From assembly GCA_045576335.1 (NCBI GenBank), contig JAZNGH010000028.1:62001-126000 (forward strand): a DNA stretch of 64,000 bases, written 5' to 3'. This DNA is from Scatosoma sp045576335 (GTDB taxonomy: Bacteria > Bacillota > Clostridia > Christensenellales > Borkfalkiaceae). The notes under the pieces were generated by a model, which ran no database searches, was not told the origin of the DNA, and saw only the letters and a program-made list of their open reading frames with translations. A program made the translations under genes and the position numbers. Shown piece after piece: positions 50,489 to 59,622 of the stretch; position 1 is the stretch's first letter; every line of letters begins with the position of its first letter.

Positions 50489-52912
50489 TTAACAGCGAAC
50501 GTTATCCCGTTCCGTTTGATTTCTCGGCATTACGGGCATAGCCTTTGCCGCGTTTTTCTTTGCTCGCGGCGGTTTTATATTTTCGCCCACCAACGCAAGC
50601 GCAAACACCTCGTCCACCGTTGACACGGGGATAAAGCGCACGTCCTTCTTGACTTCCTCGGGCAAGCTTTCCAAATCCTTTGCGTTGCCTTGGGGCATAA
50701 TTACCGTCGCAATGCCGACGCGTCGCGCCGCCAACGATTTTTCCTTCAAGCCGCCGATGGGCAAGACCTTACCGCGCAAGGTGATTTCGCCCGTCATAGC
50801 GATATCGCCGCGCACCGCTCTGCCCGTGAGGGCGGAAAGGATTGCCGTCGCCATCGTGATACCCGCGCTCGGTCCGTCCTTGGGCGTTGCACCCTCGGGT
50901 ACGTGAATATGCAAATCGGTATTCGTGAACTTTTCATAGTCCACGCCGTATTCCTCGGCGTGCGCGCGAATGTGGGAAAGTGCGGCTTGCGCCGATTCCT
51001 TCATAACGTCGCCAAGCTGTCCCGTGAGCTTAATCTCGCCCTTTCCAGCAAAGGCGTTGACCTCTACGGTGAGCGTCGTTCCGCCGACCGCCGTCCAAGC
51101 AAGTCCCGTCACCGCGCCGACCTGTGGCAACAACGCTGCTTCGTCTATTTTGAATTTGGGCGCGCCCAAAAACTCCTTGACTTTTTCCACCGTGACCTTT
51201 ACGCGCGGCGAACGCGCGTTCTTTGCGCGCTTGACTGCAATTTTTCTGCAAACCGTTCCCACCGTTCGCTCCAAGGTACGCACGCCCGCTTCGCGGGTAT
51301 AGCCCTCGATAAGATATGCGATTGCCTCGTCGTCAAATTCCGCGGGTTTTTCCGTCAAGCCGTTGGCTTCGAGCTGTTTGGGTATCAAATACCGCTTGAC
51401 TATCTCCGATTTTTCCTCCAAGGTGTAGCCCGAAAGCTCGATAATCTCCATTCTGTCGCGCAAGGGCGCGGGTATAGTTTCGAGTGAGTTTGCCGTAGTG
51501 AGGAAAAGAACCTTGCTCAAATCGTACGGAGCTTCCAAATACCTGTCGCGGAAAGTGGAATTTTGCTCGGGGTCGAGTGCCTCCAAAAGTGCCGCGGCAG
51601 GGTCGCCGTGCATATCGGAGGTGATTTTATCGATTTCGTCCAAGAGGAACACGGGATTGATTGAACCCGCGTTTTTCATTCCGTACAAAATGCGACCCGG
51701 CATTGCGCCGATATAGGTGCGTCTGTGTCCGCGTATCTCCGCTTCGTCGCGTACGCCGCCAAGGCTCATACGCACGAATTTTCTACCCAGCGCGCGGGCA
51801 ATGGACTTGGCAATACTCGTTTTACCAACCCCAGGAGGCCCGACGAAGCATAAAATGGGGGCTTTCATATTCCCCGTCAGCTTCAATACGGCGAGATATT
51901 CCACGATACGCTCTTTGATTTTTTCCAGCCCGTAATGGTCTTCGTCTAATACCTGTATACACGTTTCCAAGCTTTGCGTGTCTATCGTTTCCTCCGTCCA
52001 AGGCAGAGAAAGCACCTGCTCGATATACCCCGAAATGACGGTGTATTCGGGGGACGAGGACTGCATTTTGTCCATTCGGTCTATCTCTTTGAGGCACTTT
52101 GCTTCCAGCTCCGCGGGCAGCTTTTTCGCCTTGACCTTTTCACGAAGCTCGTCCTCCTCCTTGCCGTCGTCGCCAAGCTCGGTATGAATGGCTTTGAGCT
52201 GCTCGCGCAAGAAATATTCCTTTTGCGATTTATCGATATTTTGACGGACAACCGTCGCGATTTTCTTCTCGATACGGGAAATTTCCAGCTCGTCGTTCAA
52301 GCAACGCTCGAACAGCTTTAACCGCTCAATCAGGTTACTTTCTTCCAAAATTTGCTGTTTAACCTCTAACTTCACCCGCATAACGGAAGTCGCCACGTTG
52401 ACGTATTCGTCGGCGGATTTGCAATGCTCCAAACGCAAAACGGCTTCCTTGGACAGCTTCCCGTCTGCCGCAAGCACGTCTTTTACGAGCGCTTTCGCCG
52501 TGCGGAAATACGCTTCTTCCAAAATCTCGTCGCCGCGTTTTACGCGCAATTCGTCGCAAACGGCGTAAAAATAGCCGCTTTCCATACCGATTTCCCGCGC
52601 GCGAGCGCGATAAAGCCCCTCGCACACGACGCGTACGACGCCGCCCGGGAGCTGTGCTACCTGTTTGATTTTCGCGACGGACCCGACCTCGTATAAGTCG
52701 GCGGGGGAAACCTCGTCCTTCTCCGTCACGCGCTGGGTGCAAATCATCACCAGCTTGTCCGCGGACTCACCCGCGCGGGTGACCGCTTTGAGCGTCATTT
52801 CCCGCCCCACCTCAAAGGATATGGATGTGTTGGGAAACGCCACTTTGCCCCGCAAGGGAATGACGGGGAGAATATTCGTTTTTGTGATATCGTTCATTTC
52901 GTAATTTTCCAT
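50489..52912 (-). CDS. lon: ATP-dependent protease Lon
   Basis: A cytosolic AAA+ serine protease degrading misfolded and regulatory proteins. The 807 residues have an N-terminal LAN domain (LPVIPLRGKVAFPNTSIS), a helical linker, AAA+ with Walker A GPPGVGKTSIA and Walker B VFLLDEIDKI, and the protease domain with catalytic Ser in PKDGPSAGI and Lys in PIGGLKEKSLAARR. The first ATG (52910-52912) lacks a strong ribosome site; an ATG six codons later is possible. It lies 42 bases after the ParB-like gene, with engB behind it. No CIRCE or CtsR box was seen. Confidence 0.96.
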   Translation of the reverse strand: MENYEMNDITKTNILPVIPLRGKVAFPNTSISFEVGREMTLKAVTRAGESADKLVMICTQRVTEKDEVSPADLYEVGSVAKIKQVAQLPGGVVRVVCEGLYRARAREIGMESGYFYAVCDELRVKRGDEILEEAYFRTAKALVKDVLAADGKLSKEAVLRLEHCKSADEYVNVATSVMRVKLEVKQQILEESNLIERLKLFERCLNDELEISRIEKKIATVVRQNIDKSQKEYFLREQLKAIHTELGDDGKEEDELREKVKAKKLPAELEAKCLKEIDRMDKMQSSSPEYTVISGYIEQVLSLPWTEETIDTQSLETCIQVLDEDHYGLEKIKERIVEYLAVLKLTGNMKAPILCFVGPPGVGKTSIAKSIARALGRKFVRMSLGGVRDEAEIRGHRRTYIGAMPGRILYGMKNAGSINPVFLLDEIDKITSDMHGDPAAALLEALDPEQNSTFRDRYLEAPYDLSKVLFLTTANSLETIPAPLRDRMEIIELSGYTLEEKSEIVKRYLIPKQLEANGLTEKPAEFDDEAIAYLIEGYTREAGVRTLERTVGTVCRKIAVKRAKNARSPRVKVTVEKVKEFLGAPKFKIDEAALLPQVGAVTGLAWTAVGGTTLTVEVNAFAGKGEIKLTGQLGDVMKESAQAALSHIRAHAEEYGVDYEKFTNTDLHIHVPEGATPKDGPSAGITMATAILSALTGRAVRGDIAMTGEITLRGKVLPIGGLKEKSLAARRVGIATVIMPQGNAKDLESLPEEVKKDVRFIPVSTVDEVFALALVGENIKPPRAKKNAAKAMPVMPRNQTERDNVRC

Positions 52913-52954
52913 ATATATATTATTACCCGCAAATCGCGTGTTCTAAACACGCAA

Positions 52955-53791
52955 TTATTCTGTATAGCTCTCAATCATGTCTAAATATTCTTCAAATCGG
53001 TACAAATCCTCGGTCGAATAATAATCTATGTAGATACGTCCCTTTTTGTCGTTACCGATTAACGAAACCTTGGTGCGGAATACGCCGCGCATACGCTCGA
53101 CGAACGCTTTGAGCTGGTTGCTTTTCGCCGCCGCTTTGGCTTGGTTTTCCTGCTGCAATACCTCGGGCGGCGTCAAAAACGTTTTCACCGCGCGTTCCAT
53201 TTCCCGCACGGAATATTCGCGCTTGACCGCTTCTTCCGCAAACGCGAGCTGCTTGTCCTTTGGTACACGCACGAGCGTGCGCGCATGTCCTGCCGACAAT
53301 TTCCCGCTCTCCACAAGCCCCAAAACGGCAGGCTCTAACGTCAAAAGCCGCAAGGTGTTCGCTACGGCGGGGCGGGAACGCCCGATTAGCGTCGCAATAT
53401 CCTCTTGCGTCAAGTCGCAATCGGACGACAAGCGTTTCATCAAATACGCCTCTTCCATCGTGGGGAGGTTGTTTGCTTTCAGCTTTTCAATCAAGGAAAA
53501 AATTTCCGCGTTCTTTTCGGTGAAGCGGTACACGCGCACGGCAAGCTGTTTCGCGCCCGCGATTTTCGCCGCGTGAAAGTCCTTTTCCGCGGCAAGCAGC
53601 GTGAAACGACCGTCCTCCTTCTCGTTGACGGCAAGCGTGGGCATACCGTTCAACAGAAAGTATGCCGCGCGTGTTTTGATTTCCTTTTTATCCCATTCGC
53701 CTATCTCGTTTTCGGGGTCTATGAGAGAAAGGGGAACGGTTTTTTCCGTAAAACTCGTGTCGAAGCTTCTTCGTTTTTTGGTCGTTTTCAT
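52955..53791 (-). CDS. ParB/Spo0J-like protein lacking CTP-binding motifs
   Basis: The 278 residues align with chromosome-partition ParB. The central helix-turn-helix DLTQEDIATLIGRSRPAVANTLRLL (126-150) and GKLSAGHARTLVRV are intact, and the C-terminal dimer region KGRIYIDYYSTEDLYRFEEYL is canonical. In the N-domain, however, the GERRxRAAK motif reads AEKDFHAAK (68-76), the LIENLQR motif reads LIEKLKAN (100-107) and NPxQPR is absent. CTP binding and clamp spreading are therefore doubtful. There is no parA neighbour. It sits between ftsH and lon, with AGGAG before the ATG, and is a probable paralogue with a dedicated DNA-binding role. Confidence 0.8.
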   Translation of the reverse strand: MKTTKKRRSFDTSFTEKTVPLSLIDPENEIGEWDKKEIKTRAAYFLLNGMPTLAVNEKEDGRFTLLAAEKDFHAAKIAGAKQLAVRVYRFTEKNAEIFSLIEKLKANNLPTMEEAYLMKRLSSDCDLTQEDIATLIGRSRPAVANTLRLLTLEPAVLGLVESGKLSAGHARTLVRVPKDKQLAFAEEAVKREYSVREMERAVKTFLTPPEVLQQENQAKAAAKSNQLKAFVERMRGVFRTKVSLIGNDKKGRIYIDYYSTEDLYRFEEYLDMIESYTE

Positions 53792-53824
53792 TGCCTTTTG
53801 CTCCTGCTTGTTTTGCTTTCAAGA

Positions 53825-53850
53825 AAAGAGCTGCTTAAAGGCAGCTCTTT
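53825..53850 (-). terminator. Intrinsic terminator of ftsH
   Basis: A 10-bp stem, AAAGAGCTGC/GCAGCTCTTT, with 6-base loop and a TTTTCTT tail on the minus strand. Confidence 0.8.
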
Positions 53851-53869
53851 ATCTTTCGTTGGGTTACAA

Positions 53870-55795
53870 TTATTCTTCTACAACGTGCTCGGAGGTGGGG
53901 GTCGTGACGGAAGCAAACGGGTTATCCGCGTGCGCGCCGTCGCGAGATTCCATAAACGCGATTACCTCTTTATAATCCGCGCCCTTCATAAGCATTGCCA
54001 CTTCTTCGGTGTAAATCGTCTCCTTTTCCACCAGCACGCGCGACATATTATCAAGCACGGAGCGGTTTTCCTTCAAAAGCTTGGTCGCTCGCTCGTGCGC
54101 GGCGTTAATCAAGCGTCTGATTTCCGCGTCAATCGTTGCCGCCGTTTCTTGCGAATACCCGCCGCGGCTCTGATTGCCGTATTCCATACCCATAAACACG
54201 GGCTGGTCGGAATCGTACGCCACAAGCCCAAGCTTGTCGCTCATACCCCATTGCGTGACCATTCTTCTCGCGAGGCTGGACACGTGCTGCAAGTCCGCGC
54301 TCGCACCCGTCGTGATGTCTTGAATGACCAGCTCTTCGGCTACTCTGCCGCCAAGCGACATACAGATATTATCCACGAGCTTGTTATACGAAACGTCGTT
54401 GTCGTCCGTTTCGGGACGGGTCATAGTGTAGCCCGCCGCTCTGCCTCTGGGAATAATGGAAACCTCGTGTACGGGGTCGCAATGCTTGCAAAGACACGCC
54501 AGCACCGCGTGACCCGCTTCGTGGTACGCCGTACAGCGTTTGTCCGATTCGGTCACGACGCGGCTCTTTTTCTGCGGGCCCATCAATACCTTGTTGATGC
54601 CGTCGTACAGTTCAAGATTGCCTATCAATTTCTTACCCGCGCGCGCCGCAAGGATTGCCGCTTCATTCAAAAGGTTGGCAAGCTCCGCGCCCGAGAAGCC
54701 CGCCGTAATGCGCGCCACCGTCTTGAAATTGACGTCGGGTGCCATAGGCTTATTTCTCGCGTGTACCTTCAAAATCTGTTCACGACCCTTTACGTCGGGA
54801 AGGTTTACGTTGATTTGTCTGTCGAAACGGCCGGGACGAAGCAGCGCGGGGTCGAGAATGTCCGCACGGTTGGTCGCCGCCATAACGATAATGCCCTCGT
54901 TGGTTTCAAAGCCGTCCATTTGCACGAGGATTTGGTTCAAGGTCTGTTCGCGTTCGTCGTGACCGCCGCCAAGCCCTGCTCCGCGCCGACGGCCGACCGC
55001 GTCGATTTCGTCGATAAAGATGATGCAAGGCTGGTTTTTCTTCGCCATATCAAACAGATCGCGTACGCGCTTCGCGCCCACACCGACGTACATTTCCACG
55101 AAATCGGAGCCGGACACCGAGAAGAACGGAACGCCCGCCTCGCCCGCTACCGCTTTCGCAAACAGCGTTTTACCTGTACCCGGAGGGCCTACGAGGAGCA
55201 CACCCGAGGGGATACGCGCGCCAAGCGAAGAGAATTTTTTAGGGCTTTTCAAGAACTCTACGATTTCCGCAAGCTCTTCCTTTTCTTCCTCCGCACCCGC
55301 AACGTCGGAGAAGCGAACCTTTAAGTTGCTTTGCACGTGCGCTTTGGTCTTACCGATACTCATTGCCGACTGACCGCCGCCCGCCGCGCTGCGCATAATC
55401 ATCCAGAACATAACCGCCACGAGCACCACGCCGAGCAGAGGCATAAGGCTGGACCAAATACTGCCCGCGTTGGGGTCGGTAAAGGACACGGCAATTTTGG
55501 AAAGATCCACGCCGTATTCGTTCATAGCAACGTCGCGGAACACCTCAAAATCGGCGTAACCGTATACGCTGGGACCAACGCTCGAATACAGCACTCTGCC
55601 GTTCGCGTCCAAAGCAAAATATTCGTAAGCGTCGAAAGAGATTTCCTTGATATTCGTGTCCTCTTTCAACAGCGTCATAAACTCGCTCAACGTTTTCGCG
55701 CTAAAGTCAAACATATCGGAAAAGAGGATGCCGAGCAGCAACACCGCCACTACGCCAACGACAATCCAGATAATGATTTTCGATTTCTTGTTCAA
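53870..55795 (-). CDS. ftsH: ATP-dependent zinc metalloprotease FtsH
   Basis: A membrane-bound AAA+ protease for quality control and, in Bacillus, sporulation. The 641 residues have two N-terminal helices (IIIWIVVGVVAVLLLGILF; LMPLLGVVLVAVMFWMIM) around an outer domain, Walker A GPPGTGKTLFAKAVAGE, Walker B CIIFIDEIDAVGR, the SRH region TNRADILDPALLRPGRFD and the zinc site YHEAGHAVL. The start codon is TTG (55793-55795) with AAGGAG 8 bases upstream; no ATG fits the family start. It has its own promoter at 55887-55915. Confidence 0.97.
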   Translation of the reverse strand: MNKKSKIIIWIVVGVVAVLLLGILFSDMFDFSAKTLSEFMTLLKEDTNIKEISFDAYEYFALDANGRVLYSSVGPSVYGYADFEVFRDVAMNEYGVDLSKIAVSFTDPNAGSIWSSLMPLLGVVLVAVMFWMIMRSAAGGGQSAMSIGKTKAHVQSNLKVRFSDVAGAEEEKEELAEIVEFLKSPKKFSSLGARIPSGVLLVGPPGTGKTLFAKAVAGEAGVPFFSVSGSDFVEMYVGVGAKRVRDLFDMAKKNQPCIIFIDEIDAVGRRRGAGLGGGHDEREQTLNQILVQMDGFETNEGIIVMAATNRADILDPALLRPGRFDRQINVNLPDVKGREQILKVHARNKPMAPDVNFKTVARITAGFSGAELANLLNEAAILAARAGKKLIGNLELYDGINKVLMGPQKKSRVVTESDKRCTAYHEAGHAVLACLCKHCDPVHEVSIIPRGRAAGYTMTRPETDDNDVSYNKLVDNICMSLGGRVAEELVIQDITTGASADLQHVSSLARRMVTQWGMSDKLGLVAYDSDQPVFMGMEYGNQSRGGYSQETAATIDAEIRRLINAAHERATKLLKENRSVLDNMSRVLVEKETIYTEEVAMLMKGADYKEVIAFMESRDGAHADNPFASVTTPTSEHVVEE

Positions 55796-55886
55796 AGTGA
55801 TTACTCCTTTTTTGTCTAATCGTTGTTTATTGTTTAGTTTGTTTGAATTTCTTTACCGTAATACCTATAAAGAACCAACTGCCTTT

Positions 55887-55915
55887 ATTTTACCATATCG
55901 GCCGCGCTTTTTCAA
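55887..55915 (-). promoter_or_regulatory. Promoter of ftsH
   Basis: TTGAAA (55910-55915), 17 bases and TAAAAT (55887-55892) on the minus strand, giving a leader of about 85 bases to the TTG start. Confidence 0.7.
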
Positions 55916-55962
55916 GCGTTTATCCCGCTTCGTTTCAAATATTTAACAAACTCTCACAAAGT

Positions 55963-56565
55963 TTACACAAAACTTTCTATCAAAATCTTCAAGCCGATGG
56001 CAATTAAGACGAGCCCGCCAAGAAGCGAAGCTTTATCGGCGAGCTTGTTGCCCACGCATTTGCCGATATACACCGCTGCAATCGAAAGCACGAATGTCGT
56101 GCAGCCGATAATCGCCGTAGACCACCACACGCCCAAAGTCAAACCCTCGGGGGAGATCGCCGCCATCTGCAAGGTAACGCCCACCGCCAACGCGTCGATA
56201 GAGGTCGCAACCGCCTGCAAAAGCAGCTTGCCTATGGACAAGCTCTCCGTTTGCCCACAGGCGCACCCGTCCTCGCCGCGGCTTTTCAGGCAATCAAATA
56301 CCATTTTACCGCCCAAAAACGCCAGCAAAGCAAAGGAAATCCAAGCGGATATGCTCTCGAAAGCCTCCATAAACGCGCCCGCGATTACGCCCGTGATAAA
56401 GTACCCGATAAGCGGCATCAAGAACTGGAAAAAGCCGAAAAACAGCGCAATCAACAGCGTTTTTTTCAAGGGCATTTTACAATCGGTCATACCGTTCGTC
56501 ATTCCCACGGCGCACGCGTCCATAGACAACGCCACGCCCATCAATAAAATGTCTAAAAATCCCAT
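55963..56565 (-). CDS. mntP: Manganese efflux pump MntP-like
   Basis: The 200 residues form six helices in two related halves. The paired metal motifs are MGVALSMDACAVGMTNG in helix 1 and VATSIDALAVGVTLQM in the second half, both with the conserved aspartate; a GGKMVFDC segment follows the third helix. A Cys-containing loop (GEDGCACGQ) is variable in the family. It starts 16 bases after tmk and is cotranscribed with it. No manganese riboswitch is visible in front, consistent with its internal operon position. Confidence 0.9.
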   Translation of the reverse strand: MGFLDILLMGVALSMDACAVGMTNGMTDCKMPLKKTLLIALFFGFFQFLMPLIGYFITGVIAGAFMEAFESISAWISFALLAFLGGKMVFDCLKSRGEDGCACGQTESLSIGKLLLQAVATSIDALAVGVTLQMAAISPEGLTLGVWWSTAIIGCTTFVLSIAAVYIGKCVGNKLADKASLLGGLVLIAIGLKILIESFV

Positions 56566-56581
56566 TTTACTCTCTTATAAA

Positions 56582-57205
56582 TTATAAACAATTTTTTTCT
56601 TGTAATTTCTTCAAAATCTCCGCGAAAATTTCCTCGGGCGTCTGTCTGCCGTTGACGCGAATAAAGCGGTCGGGGTTGGCTTTTGCCATTTTATCAAAGC
56701 CCTCGTATACGCGGTTATGAAACGCCATACCCGCCTGCTCCAAACGGTCGTTCTCGTCCGCGCCGTGCTTACGCAAAAAAGCTTCTTCGGGCGTAAGGTC
56801 AATGAACACCGTCGCATCGGGCAGGAATTTTTCCAGCGCGAACGCGTTGATTTTTCCAACGAAATCCTCGCCTAAATTTCTGCCGTACGCCTGATAGGCA
56901 AACGAAGAATCCACGTAGCGGTCGCAAATGACGAGCTTGCCCTCTTGCAGAGCAGGGGCAACGCGGTCGGATAAATGCTGTACGCGCGCCGCCGCGTAGA
57001 GGAGTGCTTCACACTCATCCGTCATTTCGGCGTTTTTACCGTTTAAGAGGATTTCTCTAATCGCCTCGGAGATTTTGCCGCCCCCAGGCTCACGCGTGAA
57101 AATATGCGGAATACCCTTTTTCGTCAGATATTCGCTGAACATTGTAAGCTGTGTGCTCTTTCCGCAACCGTCGCAGCCCTCGAAGGTGATAAATTTCCCT
57201 CTCAT
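56582..57205 (-). CDS. tmk: Thymidylate kinase
   Basis: Phosphorylates dTMP to dTDP with ATP. The 207 residues show the P-loop FEGCDGCGKSTQ, the FTREPGGGKISEAIREI motif, the DRY motif VICDRYVDSSFAYQAYGR and a lid region near LRKHGADENDRLEQ. It follows the PLP decarboxylase-fold gene by 3 bases; this pairing (yaaO-tmk) is also found in Bacillus. Confidence 0.96.
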   Translation of the reverse strand: MRGKFITFEGCDGCGKSTQLTMFSEYLTKKGIPHIFTREPGGGKISEAIREILLNGKNAEMTDECEALLYAAARVQHLSDRVAPALQEGKLVICDRYVDSSFAYQAYGRNLGEDFVGKINAFALEKFLPDATVFIDLTPEEAFLRKHGADENDRLEQAGMAFHNRVYEGFDKMAKANPDRFIRVNGRQTPEEIFAEILKKLQEKNCL

Positions 57206-57208
57206 AGT

Positions 57209-58459
57209 TTATTCCCTTTCCTCTTCGGTAAATACCGTAATTTTATTTTCCGTTACTCCGTAAACGTTATCCGCTGTTTGTAAAAGCGCGAGCTTTTCTT
57301 TCGTTATGACCTCACCCCGAACAAGCAGGGGCATGCAGGGGGGAAACAAGCCGCAATTTTTCGCGCAAATCCTGCCCTCTGCTCTTTCTATCTCCACCTG
57401 CTCCACTTCGCCGTTTTTGGGGAAAACAAGGGGGGCAGGTATGCGTTCATTTGCCTCGTAGGGGTATTTTTCAAACAGCGAGGCAAGTACGGCTTTCAAA
57501 GCGGAAAATTGTCTTTTCCCCGTAGCAGGGGAAAGGTAAAACATAACCCTCTCTCCGTCGCAAAATTCGGGATATACGCCCGCGCTTTCCGCGTCCTTTT
57601 GCGCGCAAAACGCGTGTTTGCCAAAAACCGCGCAAAGCTTCGTCCAGTCCTCATGCAACTCTACGCGCGGCGTCTGCTCGGCATACTTTATAACGGCGTC
57701 TTGCAAATCCTTGTTTTCGGGATATTTGACGGCGTATTCCACGCTCGCCATTACGGGATAGGAGGGGCTGGTCGTGCGGAAAATATCCACCGCCTCCGCC
57801 AACGCCCTGCCAAGTGCTTGCGTTCGTGCCGAAACGATTGCACCTTGCGTGTAGGCGGGCAGGCTTTTATGTACGCCGTCTACCCACAAATCCGCGTATG
57901 CGCCCGCGTATATGTTTTTATTAAAATGCAAATGCCCGCCGTGCGCGCCGTCAATCAAAAACAGCTTGTTCGTGCTCTTACAGCGCGCTTGCAGCGAAGC
58001 CAGCTCGACCACCCGTCCGTAATAGTCGGGTGAGGTGATAAACAGCGCGTCCGCGTCCGAAAACGCCTCGTCGAAATCGTCCGTATAGACGAGGGGGGTA
58101 AGCCCTAACAAAGCGCAACCGTTGAACGCGCTTTTATGCGAACGCTCGCTCACCGCCACGCTTTTTATTCCCAGCGTTTTGGCGGCGTAGAGCATAGACA
58201 GCACGCCGCAGGTGCTCCCGTCCGTCAAAATGAAGGAGCGCGCCGCGCCGAGAATACCCGCGATATCCCGCTCCGCATCGGCAATGCACCCGCGCGGACA
58301 GGAGAGATTGTCCGAATAGGACAGCTCGGTGATATCCCAGCCCTTTTGCTTGTGCCCCGGCGTATGAAAGGAGAGGTGCTCTGCTTTTTCTTGGGCTTTG
58401 AGCATTTTATATATGTGGCACTTCTCGCGCGTGCGCTTGTCCGTGAAAATGCTCCGCAT
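57209..58459 (-). CDS. PLP-dependent Orn/Lys/Arg decarboxylase-family protein
   Basis: The 416 residues have the fold-type I pattern of basic-amino-acid decarboxylases: FHTPGHKQKGWD near 32-43, ELSYSDNLSCPRGCIADAE, TDGSTCGVLSMLYA, the aspartate in LFLIDGAHGGHL and the PLP lysine in LWVDGVHKSLPAYTQGA. It is shorter than the biosynthetic arginine or lysine decarboxylases and resembles Bacillus YaaO, whose substrate is uncertain. The start may be 58459 (weak AAGCGG site) or an internal ATG at codon 19. A copy of the dispersed GGCAGGTATG motif (57434-57443) lies inside. Confidence 0.85.
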   Translation of the reverse strand: MRSIFTDKRTREKCHIYKMLKAQEKAEHLSFHTPGHKQKGWDITELSYSDNLSCPRGCIADAERDIAGILGAARSFILTDGSTCGVLSMLYAAKTLGIKSVAVSERSHKSAFNGCALLGLTPLVYTDDFDEAFSDADALFITSPDYYGRVVELASLQARCKSTNKLFLIDGAHGGHLHFNKNIYAGAYADLWVDGVHKSLPAYTQGAIVSARTQALGRALAEAVDIFRTTSPSYPVMASVEYAVKYPENKDLQDAVIKYAEQTPRVELHEDWTKLCAVFGKHAFCAQKDAESAGVYPEFCDGERVMFYLSPATGKRQFSALKAVLASLFEKYPYEANERIPAPLVFPKNGEVEQVEIERAEGRICAKNCGLFPPCMPLLVRGEVITKEKLALLQTADNVYGVTENKITVFTEEERE

Positions 58460-58464
58460 ACCGC

Positions 58465-59442
58465 TTACGCGCTCTTTGCTGCCGCGATTACGGCGTTGAG
58501 ATACAGCAACGCTTCGTATTCAAAGCTCGCTTCCATATTCGGAAGGTCGAACAGCATTGCGTGCATATTGAGCGCGGTGGGCTTGGTCACGTTTTCTTCC
58601 TCGGTGGGCACGTTATAATACACAATCTCTTTGAGTTTGCCCATTTTATCCTCGTCGGGGCAGAGATTGAGCGCGTATTTACCGCTCTTGACCACCTCGC
58701 CGTTCTCGTTTTTCAATTCCAGCGTAGTGAGCGTGACGAGATTTTCGCTCAAATACCCGTTAAAGGTCTTTAAGCCCTCGGCGTATTTTTGAATACGCGC
58801 CACCTCGTTTTGCTTGCCCGCTTCAATCTCTTCGGGCGTTTTGAAACGCTTGTCTTGCGTTCTTTGTATGCGGGAAACGAAATCCGCTTTCACCTTTTCC
58901 TCGTCCAGCGTACCGCTTTGATAATCCCCGCCGTAATATCCGTTGAGATAGGTCGCCATATCGGCAAGATAGACCTCGATATCGAAAAGGTAATAGGAAT
59001 AGCCGTTGAAAAAGTCCTGCATATAGGTAGAGCTGCTCGTCACCGCACCACTCTCGTCCTTAACCACGGTGCTCTCGTCCACGATATTGGGGATAAACAT
59101 CACGTCGCCCTCGTCCGTCTGCATTTTTCCCTGCAACAGCTGGCTCATCGTGCCCAAATCGCTGCTCAAAGTCGTCAAATCGGTGTAGTTGGTTTCAATC
59201 ACTTCGTAGGAAAAGACCTTTTTTTCAAAAGTCTCGCTGTAATGGTTGTAAAAGCTCGTGCTCAACCCCCCGTTACAATAATAATTAAACACGCTGAATT
59301 GTTGCGCGGGCGTGATACGCGTCGCCGTCATGGTGAAAATCAGCGACCATACGACGATTGCCGCCACCACCAACGCGACGATTTTTACCCAGTCGTAGGA
59401 AAGCAATCTTCCCAACCGTTGTTTCGTGATTTTTGCGTCCAT
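58465..59442 (-). CDS. Membrane-anchored protein of unknown function
   Basis: The 325 residues have a basic cytosolic start, one helix (VKIVALVVAAIVVWSLIFTMTA) and a ~290-residue outer region that is Tyr/Asn/Glu-rich and mainly helical (VFNYYCNGGLSTSFYNHYS, EVYLADMATYLNGYYGGDY). The start at 59440-59442 follows AAAGGAAA, with an ATTCGTT/AACGAAT hairpin (59456-59474) directly upstream. It is the first gene of a transcript continuing into the decarboxylase-like gene, tmk and mntP (gaps of 5, 3 and 16 bases). I do not recognise a family. Confidence 0.7.
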   Translation of the reverse strand: MDAKITKQRLGRLLSYDWVKIVALVVAAIVVWSLIFTMTATRITPAQQFSVFNYYCNGGLSTSFYNHYSETFEKKVFSYEVIETNYTDLTTLSSDLGTMSQLLQGKMQTDEGDVMFIPNIVDESTVVKDESGAVTSSSTYMQDFFNGYSYYLFDIEVYLADMATYLNGYYGGDYQSGTLDEEKVKADFVSRIQRTQDKRFKTPEEIEAGKQNEVARIQKYAEGLKTFNGYLSENLVTLTTLELKNENGEVVKSGKYALNLCPDEDKMGKLKEIVYYNVPTEEENVTKPTALNMHAMLFDLPNMEASFEYEALLYLNAVIAAAKSA

Positions 59443-59569
59443 TTGTTTTTCCTTTATTCGTTGCATAAACGAATATTTTTGATTTTTTCACGGGCACAGG
59501 TATTCGTTTGCGTGAATAACCGTCCGTATAAATTTATAAATATTCGGTTTTATTTTCTTGGATAAAATG

Positions 59570-59611
59570 CGCGCCGATAAGTCGTGCGGCTCCTTGCCGC
59601 AAATCGGCGCG
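59570..59611 (-). terminator. Compound hairpin terminator of lysS
   Basis: Outer stem CGCGCCGAT/ATCGGCGCG (59570-59578, 59603-59611) enclosing TGCGGC/GCCGCA, followed on the minus strand by CATTTTATCC. Confidence 0.75.
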
Positions 59612-59622
59612 TATCTTTCGTG

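Noticed and set aside
8279..57874. GGGCAGG(G/T) motifs as FtsK/SpoIIIE-orienting (KOPS-like) signals
   Set aside because: By eye the heptamer occurs about ten times on each strand, so there is no strand skew as such signals require.
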